In this document: piece by piece, positions 34,364-43,195 of the stretch
How positions within the stretch are numbered: position 1 is the first letter of the stretch
Layout of the letters: every line of letters begins with the position of its first letter
Assembly: GCA_964463875.1 (NCBI GenBank)
Contig: CAYXEG010000001.1
Span: forward strand, 23,017 to 87,016
Direction: 5' to 3'
Source of the DNA: MGML01 sp964463875
GTDB taxonomy: Bacteria; Chloroflexota; Dehalococcoidia; Dehalococcoidales; UBA2162
Length of the DNA stretch: 64,000 bases
Program-made: the position numbers and the translations under genes
Notes under the pieces: generated by a model
The model's database searches: none
What the model was told of the DNA's origin: nothing
What the model saw: only the letters and a program-made list of their open reading frames with translations

Positions 34364-35644
34364 ATGACGAAAAAGGTTTTACTGATAGGTTTTCCCAGCC
34401 CTCTGAGGAGAGGAGGTAGCCCGAGATTGCTCGGATTGGCGAAATACCTTCCTTTATTTGGCTGGAAACCGACTATCCTTTCAGGACCTCTTGACAGGCC
34501 GCCTGAAGGAAAAACCCGAATATGTGAAACGAAAATGAAGGACAATCTTGGTATTCTCAGCAGGCTGTTGGGCTCAGGACAACCGGAAGACCTGACAAGT
34601 GAGGTAAAACGAAAGCTTGCCGTAAGGACGACACAATCCTTTGTTGATAAGCTGTTGACATTCGGGGGTGAAATAAGTACCTATCCCGATTTCTATCGTG
34701 GATGGGAGAAATTCGGCTATCAGGAAGGAACCCATCTCCTTGAGAGTGAAGAATTCCAAGCCATGATTAGTTGTCATCCGAAAATCAGTCACATTATTGC
34801 TAAGAAGCTGAGAGACAAATACAAGATACCCTGGGTGGCGGATTTACCTGACTTATGGTCGCAAAATTACAATTACCGATATAGCCAGTATCGAAGGGTG
34901 ATGGATAGAAGGCTTGAAATAAAAACGCTGTCATCAGCAAACGTTATGACCACCGTATCGGAGCCTTTAGCGGAAAAGTTGAGAATGTTACATAAAAATA
35001 AAAAAATCGAATCGATTCCAAGTGGTTATGATGAAGAGTTGTTCGATTCGTCTTTTGTCCCGATTACCGGCAAATTTTCAATCACTTATACCGGAATGAT
35101 ATATACCGGTAAACAGGATCCCGGTAAATTGCTGAGAGCTTTGGCTGAACTGAATAGAGATAATCAAATTGACATAAAAAATTTCGACGTAAGGTTCTAC
35201 GGGGAAAAAGTTGGATGGCTGGAGGCGGAGATTGAACAATTCAGACTGGCGGATTGTGTAAAACAGCATGGCATGCTTCTTAAAAATGAAGTAATCAGGA
35301 AGCAGCGGGAATCTCAGGTACTGGCTTTTTTTAACTGGGAAGACCCTGAAGAACCCGGGGTGTATTCAGGTAAAATATTTGAGTACCTTGGCGCAAGGAG
35401 GCCGATACTGTGTACTGGTGGGGACATCGAAGACGTTGTACCAGAGTTGTTACGTGAAACCGGTGCCGGCGAAAGCGCGGTTGAGATATCCGATATTAAA
35501 ATATTAATAACAAAGTATTATCATGAGTATAAAAAAACCGGACTAGTTACGTACAGAGGAAATGAATCAGCCGTAAAGAAGTACTCACAGCAGGAAATGG
35601 CGAGAAGGTTTAATGAGATTCTAAGTAATCTCGGGGCGTGTTAA
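34364..35644 (+). CDS. Glycosyltransferase-like protein
   Basis: Protein of 426 aa with GT-B features: LIGFPSPLRRGGSPRLLGLAKYL at the N-terminus, a TMTVSEP-like switch (VMTTVSEPLAEKLR), FSITYTGMIYTGKQDP and a late EEPGVYSGKIFEYLGARRPIL. The ATG at 34364 has GGAG 7 nt before it; an in-frame TTG 39 bp further up is less likely. Acceptor and donor unknown. AT-rich like the preceding gene. Confidence 0.82.
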   Translation: MTKKVLLIGFPSPLRRGGSPRLLGLAKYLPLFGWKPTILSGPLDRPPEGKTRICETKMKDNLGILSRLLGSGQPEDLTSEVKRKLAVRTTQSFVDKLLTFGGEISTYPDFYRGWEKFGYQEGTHLLESEEFQAMISCHPKISHIIAKKLRDKYKIPWVADLPDLWSQNYNYRYSQYRRVMDRRLEIKTLSSANVMTTVSEPLAEKLRMLHKNKKIESIPSGYDEELFDSSFVPITGKFSITYTGMIYTGKQDPGKLLRALAELNRDNQIDIKNFDVRFYGEKVGWLEAEIEQFRLADCVKQHGMLLKNEVIRKQRESQVLAFFNWEDPEEPGVYSGKIFEYLGARRPILCTGGDIEDVVPELLRETGAGESAVEISDIKILITKYYHEYKKTGLVTYRGNESAVKKYSQQEMARRFNEILSNLGAC

Positions 35645-35926
35645 CACATAATACGTATTACGACAAATTGGGTGATGCGGAGATAATACGCGAACGACAC
35701 AGCTGGATTATAAGCGATTTTTCAACCCAAAGCTGTTGCAGTGCACCCGTTGTAGTTTTTTACTCCTATTTAACATACTTTACTGGAACCGGATAATCAA
35801 GGCAACAGTATATCCGGTTAATTCGATACCGACTTCTTTCTGATTCCTGTTCCTTTTCATTTGCCCTCCTTTCCCTCTACAGGCTATAATTACCGCATCC
35901 CAATGTGAATCGGAGGTTTCTGGCGT

Positions 35927-37357
35927 ATGTCTCGAAATCCAATTGATGAAGTACTTCATGCGAAATCGGTAGCGGTGGTAGGCGCCACCCCCTCGGGTAA
36001 CTGGGGCGGAGGCGGTTTCCTCGCCGGGCTGATTGAATACGGTTTTAAAGGCAACATCTACCCGGTCAACCCGAAATATACCGAGGCGATGGGGCTGAAA
36101 GTCTATCCCACGCTGCTCGATGTCCCCGAACCGGTCGAGTACGTCATTTCCTGCGTACCGGCCCGGCTGGCTCCCGGTATTCTCGAACAGGCGATTCAAA
36201 AAGGCGCAAAAACAACCCACCTTTTTACTGCCCGCCTGGCTGAAACCGGCCGTGCCGAGGGAATCGAAACCGAGAACAGAATCCTCAATCTCGCCCGTAA
36301 TTCGGGCATGCGCCTCATCGGCCCGAACTGCATGGGTGTCTATGCGCCGGGCTATGGTATCTCGTTCCATGCCGATTTCCCGAAAGAATCCGGTTCGGTC
36401 GGTCTGGTTTCCCAGAGTGGCATGCTGGCCCGGGAAATCGTTAAAAATTCACCCCTGCGGGGCATCTACTTCAGCAAGGTTTTCAGCTATGGGAATGCAA
36501 TCGACCTCAACGAATCGGATTTTCTCGCCTACCTTGCCGACGACCCCGAAACCAGCGTTATCCTCTGCTACATCGAAGGGGCGAAAGACGGACCCAGGTT
36601 CTTCAAAACGCTGAAGTATGCGGCTGCCCGCAAACCGGTCGTCATCCTGAAAGGCGGCCGGGGCCAGTCAGGCGCGCGGGCTACTTCTTCGCACACCGCT
36701 TCGCTGGCCGGCAGTTTCAATACCTGGGGCGCCCTGGCTGCCCAGACCGGGGCGGTCATGGCGGACAGCGTTGAAGAACTTATTGACCTGGCGGCAACCT
36801 TCCGCTTCCTTCCCCCGATACAAGGCAAGCGGGTAGGAGTCGCCGGCGGCGCCGGAGGCTCGAGCGTCCTCGCTGCCGACGGCTGCGAAAGCGCCGGACT
36901 CGACGTGGTTCCTCTTTCGGACGCCTTCCGGCAGTCATTGAAAGAACAGGGTGTCTCAGTCTGGGACTGGATTGGCAACCCGGCCGACCTGTCTATCCGG
37001 GAAGACGAAAGCCTGTCGGTCGGCCTGATGCTGGAGATGATGGCGAAAGACCCCGATTTCGACCTCCTGATTGCTATCATGGGCATGCCGGGCGGTCCTC
37101 CGCCCGCGCCCGGACTCTCACCCGAGGAAATATTCCGGCAGCAGTATCGGCTTGACATAACCAGAACCAAACCGTTTCTGGCGGTAGTACCGGATAAGAG
37201 TATCGGGGCTGGTGACGACAGCGATTTCGAATGGAAAATGCTCTGCCAGACACGGACAATCCTGATAAAGCTCGGCATTCCGTTTTACCCGACGGCTGAC
37301 CGGGCTGCCCGTGCCGCTGCTAAAGCCAGCGATTACTACCGGTATTTTCATCCATAA
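35927..37357 (+). CDS. NDP-forming acyl-CoA synthetase alpha-like protein
   Basis: Protein of 476 aa resembling the alpha part of acetate--CoA ligase (ADP-forming). Residues 5-140 are a CoA-binding Rossmann domain (VAVVGATPSGNWGGGG), 150-290 the succinyl-CoA-ligase-like domain with the phosphorylatable His near residue 256 (TSSHTASLAGS), and 300-470 a second flavodoxin-like domain. No ATP-grasp beta subunit gene is adjacent, so it either pairs with a distant subunit or has another role. GGAGG precedes the ATG. Confidence 0.87.
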   Translation: MSRNPIDEVLHAKSVAVVGATPSGNWGGGGFLAGLIEYGFKGNIYPVNPKYTEAMGLKVYPTLLDVPEPVEYVISCVPARLAPGILEQAIQKGAKTTHLFTARLAETGRAEGIETENRILNLARNSGMRLIGPNCMGVYAPGYGISFHADFPKESGSVGLVSQSGMLAREIVKNSPLRGIYFSKVFSYGNAIDLNESDFLAYLADDPETSVILCYIEGAKDGPRFFKTLKYAAARKPVVILKGGRGQSGARATSSHTASLAGSFNTWGALAAQTGAVMADSVEELIDLAATFRFLPPIQGKRVGVAGGAGGSSVLAADGCESAGLDVVPLSDAFRQSLKEQGVSVWDWIGNPADLSIREDESLSVGLMLEMMAKDPDFDLLIAIMGMPGGPPPAPGLSPEEIFRQQYRLDITRTKPFLAVVPDKSIGAGDDSDFEWKMLCQTRTILIKLGIPFYPTADRAARAAAKASDYYRYFHP

Positions 37358-37380
37358 CGAAAGCACACCTGGTACTTATC

Positions 37381-37413
37381 AGCGGGTCGGGTTGAAATAC
37401 CGGCCCGCTTTCC
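37381..37413 (+). terminator. Probable weak terminator
   Basis: Stem agcgggtcgg / ccggcccgct (one G-T wobble) with a 9-nt loop and only a short T run after it. It lies 24 bp after the NDP-forming synthetase gene. Confidence 0.55.
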
Positions 37414-37441
37414 ATGATACTATGACCGGGAGGCTGGAACA

Positions 37442-38491
37442 ATGAAGATTATCGATTTACGCAGCGACACCGTAACCCATCCGACACCGGAGATGCGGCG
37501 GGCGATGTTCGAGGCTGAAGTCGGGGACGATGTCTACGGCGAGGACCCGACCGTCAACCGCCTCGAAACAATGGCCGCCGAACGAACCGGACAGGAAGCG
37601 GCGCTGTTTACCACCTCCGGAACCCAGAGCAACCTCATTGCCATCCTGACCCTGACCAGGCATGGTGATGAAATCCTGATGGGCAGTGAAGCCCACATTT
37701 TCTGGTATGAAGTCGGAGGCGCGGCAGCCCTCGGCGGCGTTCTTGTCCGAAGGCTCCTGAACGATGAGAACGGACGACTCGATACCAATGAAATCGAACA
37801 GGCAATCCGGCCGAAGAATATCCATAATCCGGAAACGACGCTTGTCTGTCTCGAAAACACCCATAATCGCTGCGGGGGAGCGGTTCTGACCACCGAATAT
37901 ACGAACGAGGTTTGTAATCTTGCCCACACTCACGGGCTGAAAGTTCACCTTGACGGCGCCCGCATTTTTAACGCCTCCGTATCCCTCGGCATACCGGTTC
38001 ATACCCTGACGGAAAACGTCGATTCGGTGTCATTCTGCCTCTCGAAAGGGCTGAGCGCGCCGGTCGGCTCGCTGTTATGCGGCAGCGCCGCATACATCAA
38101 GAAAGCCCGCAAGTTCCGGAAAATGCTGGGCGGCGGCATGCGGCAGGCAGGTATCATTGCCGCAGCCGGTATCACCGCCCTTGAAACGATGGTAGAGCGC
38201 CTCGGAGAGGACCACGCGAATGCCAGGCGGTTCGCCAACGGGCTGGCCGGAATCAGCGGTCTTAAGCTGGCTCAGCAAGAAACACCCTCGAACATCGTCC
38301 TGTTCGACCTTGCCCCGGAGCTATCGGCTGACGGGTTCATTGGAAGTTTAAAAGAAAAAGGCGTCCTGGTTGGTTCGCGGGGCGGTAACCTGTTCCGGGC
38401 GGTGACGAACCGGATGGTATCGGCATCAGACATCGATGAAGCCCTGACGGCTCTCGAATCGGTCTGCCGGACGCTTCTGCGGAAAGCCTGA
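37442..38491 (+). CDS. ltaE: Low-specificity L-threonine aldolase
   Basis: PLP-dependent aldolase (349 aa) cleaving threonine or allo-threonine to glycine and acetaldehyde. The N-terminal DLRSDTVTHPTPEMRRAM and VGDDVYGEDPTVNRLE are hallmark segments; the PLP lysine lies in FCLSKGLSAPVGS near residue 203. Normal length and a good GGGAGG RBS. Standalone metabolic gene. Confidence 0.92.
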   Translation: MKIIDLRSDTVTHPTPEMRRAMFEAEVGDDVYGEDPTVNRLETMAAERTGQEAALFTTSGTQSNLIAILTLTRHGDEILMGSEAHIFWYEVGGAAALGGVLVRRLLNDENGRLDTNEIEQAIRPKNIHNPETTLVCLENTHNRCGGAVLTTEYTNEVCNLAHTHGLKVHLDGARIFNASVSLGIPVHTLTENVDSVSFCLSKGLSAPVGSLLCGSAAYIKKARKFRKMLGGGMRQAGIIAAAGITALETMVERLGEDHANARRFANGLAGISGLKLAQQETPSNIVLFDLAPELSADGFIGSLKEKGVLVGSRGGNLFRAVTNRMVSASDIDEALTALESVCRTLLRKA

Positions 38492-38509
38492 GCGCCACTG
38501 TCGATTTAA

Positions 38510-38539
38510 TTGACATTCCTCTTTTTACGGTGCTATATT
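38510..38539 (+). promoter_or_regulatory. Sigma-70-type promoter
   Basis: TTGACA (38510-38515), 18-nt spacer, TATATT (38534-38539), reading into the SDR gene at 38689 with a leader of about 140 nt. Confidence 0.7.
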
Positions 38540-38688
38540 GTCTGAAATCAGGGAAGAAATCCGGTTGAATTTTTCCGCTTTTCTTCTTTAATGCTTGAAC
38601 GGTAATTTGCAGAGTAATCGAAGCAGGCTGCAGGTAGTAAAATAATTCATTACCAACCTGAATATATAAAAATGAAAAGGAGTAGAGA

Positions 38689-39510
38689 ATGATAGTCGAC
38701 AACAAGATTTTCGACCTTACCGGCAAGGTAGCCCTGGTGACCGGAGGAAGCCGCGGCCTCGGCCGGGCAATGGCTCAGGGAATGGCCGCATTCGGCGCCA
38801 AAACCGTCATCGCTGCCCGCGCTCAGGACAAAATTGATGAAACCCTGAAAATCCTGGAACAGTACAAAGTCGATACCCTCGGCGTTTCAGCCGACATGAC
38901 CAAAGAAGCTGATATCAAGCGCATGGTCGATGAGACCGTCAAGAAGTTCGGCCGCATCGATATCCTCATCAACAACGCCGGTATTGCCCGGAGACTGAAG
39001 CCGATACACGAAGAGAATACCGAAGATTTCGATATCGTCATCAACACCAACCTGAGAGGCCCCTTCCTGGTCCTCAAGTATGTCCTCCCCGTCATGATTA
39101 AGCAGAACAAAGGCTCGATTATCCAGACCTCATCGACCGCCGGTATCCGGGCGGAACTTCCGGAAATCGCTCCGATTGCCTACTGCACCGCCAAAGCCGG
39201 CATCATCATGATGACCCAGGTCGCGGCTCTCGAATACGCCAAGTACAATATCCGGGTCAACTGCATCGCCCCCGGCATGCACCATTCCGAGCTCGGCCAT
39301 GATAACCCGATGCCGAGAGTTGAACCCAATCCTGAAATGATGGCTGCCATGCAGGCAAGCATGCAGAGAACCCAGGATGACATTCCGCTGGGTCGATGGG
39401 GAGACGCCGAAGAACTGGCAGGTATCGCTGTTCTCCTCGCTTCGGATGCCTCCAGCTACATCACCGGCCAGATTATCGCCCAGGACGGCGGACGTTCCTG
39501 CAAGCACTAA
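38689..39510 (+). CDS. Short-chain dehydrogenase/reductase (classical SDR)
   Basis: NAD(P)-dependent oxidoreductase (273 aa): TGGSRGLGRAMA near residue 18, NNAG in the middle, and Tyr-x3-Lys as YCTAK following STAG. The C-terminal LASDASSYITGQIIAQDGG is typical of gluconate 5-dehydrogenase/3-oxoacyl reductase-like SDRs. AAAAGGAG before the ATG. Has its own promoter and terminator, so it is a single-gene unit. Substrate unassigned. Confidence 0.9.
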   Translation: MIVDNKIFDLTGKVALVTGGSRGLGRAMAQGMAAFGAKTVIAARAQDKIDETLKILEQYKVDTLGVSADMTKEADIKRMVDETVKKFGRIDILINNAGIARRLKPIHEENTEDFDIVINTNLRGPFLVLKYVLPVMIKQNKGSIIQTSSTAGIRAELPEIAPIAYCTAKAGIIMMTQVAALEYAKYNIRVNCIAPGMHHSELGHDNPMPRVEPNPEMMAAMQASMQRTQDDIPLGRWGDAEELAGIAVLLASDASSYITGQIIAQDGGRSCKH

Positions 39511-39533
39511 TCGCACTTCATAACGTATCTGAA

Positions 39534-39565
39534 AATGGCCTCCCGCGATGGAGGCCATTTTTTAT
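39534..39565 (+). terminator. Rho-independent terminator after the SDR gene
   Basis: Perfect stem aatggcctcc / ggaggccatt with loop cgcgat, followed by TTTTTA. Confidence 0.92.
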
Positions 39566-39766
39566 GCCCGGATTTTTCAGAATTTATGGAAATTCTGGTA
39601 ATCATATTTGCTTTTCGATTCGAATATGACATACTGTTGTCAGATGAGGAAGTGTTTACTATGAGATGAGTGACTGTACTTTACTCCGGACAGCCTGCAT
39701 GGACTGCTGAAGTAAAACCATCCGACCAGGCTGATAATCAATAGTTAAAGGAAATTATCAGAGAAT

Positions 39767-40543
39767 ATGAAAGTAGATATTGTCAATACGGATATGTCAA
39801 ACGTCCGGCAATACGGTCTTTGCGGATATAAGGACATAAAACGCGCCGGGTTCCCGGAAAAAATCGACTGGCTGAAAGATCGCTTAAACGAAGGGCTTAC
39901 GATTAAAACTCTCGTTTCCGATGAAGACGGTGCCCAGGGAATGATTGAGTATATCCCGGGTGAGTACTGCTGGCGTCCGGTGGAAGCCGCCGGCTGGCTG
40001 TTTATCCATTGTATATTCGTCGGGTTTAAAAAGAAGTACCAGGGGCAGGGGTATGGGACGCTCCTGTTGCGGGAGTGCATCGCTGACGCGGTAAAAGGAA
40101 ACTATAAAGGTGTGGCGGTCGTTACCCGTAAAGGCTCTTTCATGGCAGGGAATAACTTATTCCTGAAAAATGGTTTTGAGGTGGTCGATACTGCTGTGCC
40201 CGATTTCAGTTTGATGATAAAGCGGTTGAACAGCCCGGCAGCTCCTCCCCGGTTCCGGCCGGATATCGGAAAGCAGGCGTCCCGGTACGGTGAAGGGTTG
40301 ACCATTATCCGGGCTTTCCAGTGTCCGTACACCGTGAAGAACGTTAATGAAATCGCCGAAGTTGCTGAAAAGACCTATGGTCTCAAGCCGGACATCATTA
40401 CCCTCTCGAGCGCTGAAGAAGCCTGGAACAGCCCCTGCGCTTATGGTATATTTTGTATTCTGTATAACGGGAAAATCGTCGCCACGCAACCGATAAGCCG
40501 CGGCAGATTTACCAATATCATGAAAAAAGAAACAGGCCAATAA
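39767..40543 (+). CDS. GNAT acetyltransferase with C-terminal YoaP-like domain
   Basis: Protein of 258 aa. Residues about 1-150 are a GNAT fold with the acetyl-CoA loop QGQGYGTLLL and a conserved LFLKNGFEVVD. Residues about 180-250 (PCAYGIFCILYNGKIVATQPIS) resemble the YoaP-like domain found fused to GNAT domains. The acetyl acceptor is unknown. TAAAGGAAA upstream. Single gene between a terminator and the Fpg-like gene. Confidence 0.83.
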   Translation: MKVDIVNTDMSNVRQYGLCGYKDIKRAGFPEKIDWLKDRLNEGLTIKTLVSDEDGAQGMIEYIPGEYCWRPVEAAGWLFIHCIFVGFKKKYQGQGYGTLLLRECIADAVKGNYKGVAVVTRKGSFMAGNNLFLKNGFEVVDTAVPDFSLMIKRLNSPAAPPRFRPDIGKQASRYGEGLTIIRAFQCPYTVKNVNEIAEVAEKTYGLKPDIITLSSAEEAWNSPCAYGIFCILYNGKIVATQPISRGRFTNIMKKETGQ

Positions 40544-40582
40544 ATCGTGAATTGATAAGTATCCGTTTATAAGGAGTGAACG

Positions 40583-41410
40583 ATGATTGAACTGCCTGAA
40601 GCAAATGTCCTTGCGAAACAGAGTAATGAGGTTTTACAGGGCAGGAAAGTAAAGAATGTCGTTGCCGGTTTCTCTCCTCACAAGTTCTCCTGGTTTTTCG
40701 GCGAAACCTCGGACTATGAGAAAAGGCTGAAGGGAAAGACCGTTGGCAACGCCGAAGCGCATGGCGGCCTGCTTGAAATCAAAGTTGAAGATATGATGCT
40801 CCTCTTCGGGGACGGTGTTACCCTGAAATTCAGCCAGGCTGACGAAACCCGGCCGCAAAAGCACCAGTTACTGGTGGAATTCGAAGATTCCACCACTTTA
40901 AGCGGCTCCGTCCAGATGTATGGAGGCCTGTGGTGTTTCCCGGAAGGTGAGTACGATAACCCCTATTACCTGATGGCGAAGGAAAAGACATCACCGCTAT
41001 CCCCTGACTTCACGGAAACGTTTTTCCAGGGCATGGCCGATTTACCGGAACACCGGAAACTGAGCGCCAAGGCCTTCCTCGCCACCGAACAGCGGATTCC
41101 CGGCCTGGGAAACGGTGTTCTGCAGGATATCCTCTACAACGCCGGCATCCATCCGAAACGAAAAATGGAGACCTGTACTGAAGATGAGATTGACCTGCTG
41201 TTCGATTCGGTGAAATCGACGCTTCAGGAGATGACCGGACAGGGAGGCAGGGACACCGAAAAAGACCTGTTCGGAAAATCGGGCGGATATAGAACGAAAC
41301 TGAGTAAGAATACCCTCGGTAAACCCTGCCCGAAATGCGGCGGGAAGATAGTCAAACAAGCCTACATGGGCGGCAGCATTTATTTCTGCGAGGGATGCCA
41401 GCTGCTGTAA
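40583..41410 (+). CDS. Fpg/Nei-family DNA glycosylase-like protein without N-terminal proline
   Basis: Protein of 275 aa with the formamidopyrimidine-DNA glycosylase fold: LPEA start, H2TH region IPGLGNGVLQDILYNAGIHP and a C-terminal zinc finger CPKCGGKIVKQAYMGGSIYFCEGC. The family begins MPELPE, with Pro as the Schiff-base nucleophile; here residue 2 is Ile (MIELPEA) while the Glu is kept. The zinc-finger Arg that probes the lesion (usually GRSTHFC) is replaced (GGSIYFC). It probably lacks normal glycosylase/lyase chemistry and may bind DNA or act differently. AAGGAG gives the start firmly. Confidence 0.86.
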   Translation: MIELPEANVLAKQSNEVLQGRKVKNVVAGFSPHKFSWFFGETSDYEKRLKGKTVGNAEAHGGLLEIKVEDMMLLFGDGVTLKFSQADETRPQKHQLLVEFEDSTTLSGSVQMYGGLWCFPEGEYDNPYYLMAKEKTSPLSPDFTETFFQGMADLPEHRKLSAKAFLATEQRIPGLGNGVLQDILYNAGIHPKRKMETCTEDEIDLLFDSVKSTLQEMTGQGGRDTEKDLFGKSGGYRTKLSKNTLGKPCPKCGGKIVKQAYMGGSIYFCEGCQLL

Positions 41411-41552
41411 CGAACTACCGGTAACCGGCTGATAGCAAGAAAATATTGAATCCGGAGGGAGCAAAAAAAGAGCCGAAAGATTGTTTGTGCCTTGTTTCGT
41501 TATTGTATGATTACTATGGGAATACCGTATTTACCACTGGAATAACGAACAA

Positions 41553-42458
41553 ATGGTACGGACAGAATCAAAAAATCAACGCACAGGTTTCACCCTGATA
41601 GAACTATTAATTGTGATTGGGCTTCTGGGTGTTCTGGCTGCCATCGCTGCACCGATGGCAATCCGCCATTTCGAAGGAGTGAGAACAACCGCTGACGAAG
41701 CCACTGTAAAAATTCTGAACGAAACTACTGCACTTTATCAAATCGAAGAGAAAATAACCGAAGGCGATATTTTCGCCGGAATTGAAGATGATTCGGAACG
41801 AATGGAACAGCTTGTTACCCGGGGATACATCAGAGAAGCTGTCAGTCCCCGGCAAAAAGACACCGAATTTGCCTGGCACATAATCAGTCAAAGCTGGATA
41901 TACCGTTCGACATTGAATGATGTGGAATACCCCGATTGGACCGACTCAACCACCTATCTGGCAGGGGATACTGTAGTTTATGACGGCCGGATTTTCGAGG
42001 CACGAACCTGGACTCAGAACCAAATCCCGGGAGATACGGATAGTCCCTGGCAGGAAATTACCGGCGAATGGCGAGGGTTCAATGTCTATTTCGAAGGTGA
42101 TGTCGTCTTGCACGAAGGAATACAATACCAGGCGAGGAACTGGACGCAGAATGCCGTTCCCGGTTTGATTGACAGTCCCTGGCAGGAAATTACCGGCGAA
42201 TGGCGGGGGTTCAATGTCTATTTCGAAGATGATGTCGTCTTGTACGAAGGAGCACAATACCAGGCGAGGAACTGGACACAGAACGCTGTTCCTGGCCTGA
42301 TTACCAGTCCCTGGCAGGAAATAACCGACGAATGGCGCAGTTTTAACATTTATCAGGCTGGCAACATCGTTGTGCATAACAGTACGCATTACAGGGCGAA
42401 ATGGTATACCCAGAATGAGGAACCGGGGATTTCTTCCGCCTGGCAAGTAATCGATTGA
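41553..42458 (+). CDS. Type IV pilin-like pseudopilin with four carbohydrate-binding-like repeats
   Basis: Secreted or pilus-associated protein of 301 aa. Residues 10-35 are a class III signal/prepilin helix: cleavage expected at G12/F13, with E17 as the conserved Glu5 of the mature protein. Residues about 129-301 are four repeats of some 44 aa with the pattern Y-x3-D-x-V-x-y-x-G-x3-Y-x-A-R-x-W-T-Q-N and then SPWQEI, very like the chitin-binding CBM5/12 fold. Repeats 2 and 3 are nearly identical. No secretion or pilus assembly genes are nearby. Possibly an adhesive minor pilin that binds polysaccharide (inference). Confidence 0.82.
   Translation: MVRTESKNQRTGFTLIELLIVIGLLGVLAAIAAPMAIRHFEGVRTTADEATVKILNETTALYQIEEKITEGDIFAGIEDDSERMEQLVTRGYIREAVSPRQKDTEFAWHIISQSWIYRSTLNDVEYPDWTDSTTYLAGDTVVYDGRIFEARTWTQNQIPGDTDSPWQEITGEWRGFNVYFEGDVVLHEGIQYQARNWTQNAVPGLIDSPWQEITGEWRGFNVYFEDDVVLYEGAQYQARNWTQNAVPGLITSPWQEITDEWRSFNIYQAGNIVVHNSTHYRAKWYTQNEEPGISSAWQVID
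42042..42350 (+). repeat. 132-bp direct repeats inside the pseudopilin gene
   Basis: The copy beginning agtccctggcaggaaatta at 42042 recurs at 42174 and in part at 42306, an exact 132-bp (44-codon) period with few differences between the first two copies. This indicates recent in-frame duplication. Confidence 0.9.
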
Positions 42459-42513
42459 TCCTGGCCAGGAATTTTTTCGATTAATCATCAGTTCCTTTGC
42501 TTGTATAGTTAAT

Positions 42514-42540
42514 TCATACTATAGTATGATAATAGTATGA
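42514..42540. promoter_or_regulatory. Palindromic operator of the toxin-antitoxin pair
   Basis: A perfect 16-bp palindrome tcatactatagtatga (42514-42529) followed by another half site atagtatga. It lies 20 bp before the ribbon-helix-helix antitoxin gene, as expected for autoregulation by an RHH dimer pair. Confidence 0.78.
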
Positions 42541-42559
42541 ATACAATTGGGGTGTTGAG

Positions 42560-42814
42560 ATGAACAGGAGCACGAAAGTTGCGATAAGCCTGCCCGGGGA
42601 TATCCTGGCTGTTATCGAAAAAGAGCGGAAAGCAACCGGAGAAAGTCGCAGTGAGTTCTTCCGGCGGGCGATAGAAACTCTTTTGGGCCAGCAGCGGGAA
42701 TCGGAAGCAGTTCAAGCCTACATTAAGGGGTATCGAAATCAGCCGGAAACCGCCGAAGAGATAGAAGCTTTGCACAAGGCGGGAGTCGAAGCGCTTTCCG
42801 GAGAACCCTGGTAA
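42560..42814 (+). CDS. Ribbon-helix-helix antitoxin (MazE/CopG-like)
   Basis: DNA-binding antitoxin of 84 aa. The strand STKVAISLPGDILAVIEK and helices ESRSEFFRRAIETLL form the RHH fold, residues about 3-45; the C-terminal acidic tail (QPETAEEIEALHKAG) would wrap the toxin. Its stop codon shares one base with the toxin ATG. A palindromic operator lies just upstream. Confidence 0.88.
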   Translation: MNRSTKVAISLPGDILAVIEKERKATGESRSEFFRRAIETLLGQQRESEAVQAYIKGYRNQPETAEEIEALHKAGVEALSGEPW

Positions 42815-43134
42815 TGAGGCAGGGTGAAATCTGGTGGGCAGAACTTGAACCGCCGGCCGGGAGACGTCCGGTGTTGCTCCTGTCACGCGACGAAGCCTGT
42901 GCCGTACGGGAACTGGTAACGGTAGCGCCGCTTACCACCCGAATCCGCCACATCCCCTCGGAAGTGCCTCTCGGTCCTGAAGACGGTCTTCCGAAACCTT
43001 GTGTCGTTAACCTGGACATCATAACAACCATCAGGAAATCAGCCCTGACAGACCGGCTGGCGGTTCTCGACCGGGAAAAATGGCGAGCCGTCGAACTGGC
43101 GATACTCTTCGTCTTTCATCTGAAAACACCATGA
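42814..43134 (+). CDS. mazF: MazF/PemK-type endoribonuclease toxin
   Basis: Toxin of 106 aa: N-terminal MRQGEIWWAELEPPAGRRPVLL, the TVAPLTTRIRH strand and the VNLDIITTIRKSAL segment are all typical of the MazF/PemK/Kid barrel, which cuts mRNA at short motifs. Start overlaps the antitoxin stop by one base, giving a coupled pair. Length is normal and nothing is missing, so it is probably active. Confidence 0.9.
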   Translation: MRQGEIWWAELEPPAGRRPVLLLSRDEACAVRELVTVAPLTTRIRHIPSEVPLGPEDGLPKPCVVNLDIITTIRKSALTDRLAVLDREKWRAVELAILFVFHLKTP

Positions 43135-43195
43135 AAAATCTGCCGGATGGTATATAATGATACTATCGCGTTGTGCATGATGGGATGAAACGATA

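Noticed and set aside
35645..35926. Possible small gene or attachment site between glycosyltransferase and synthetase genes, with taatacgtatta palindrome
   Set aside because: No RBS-linked frame and no integrase or repeat partner; probably ordinary leader sequence.
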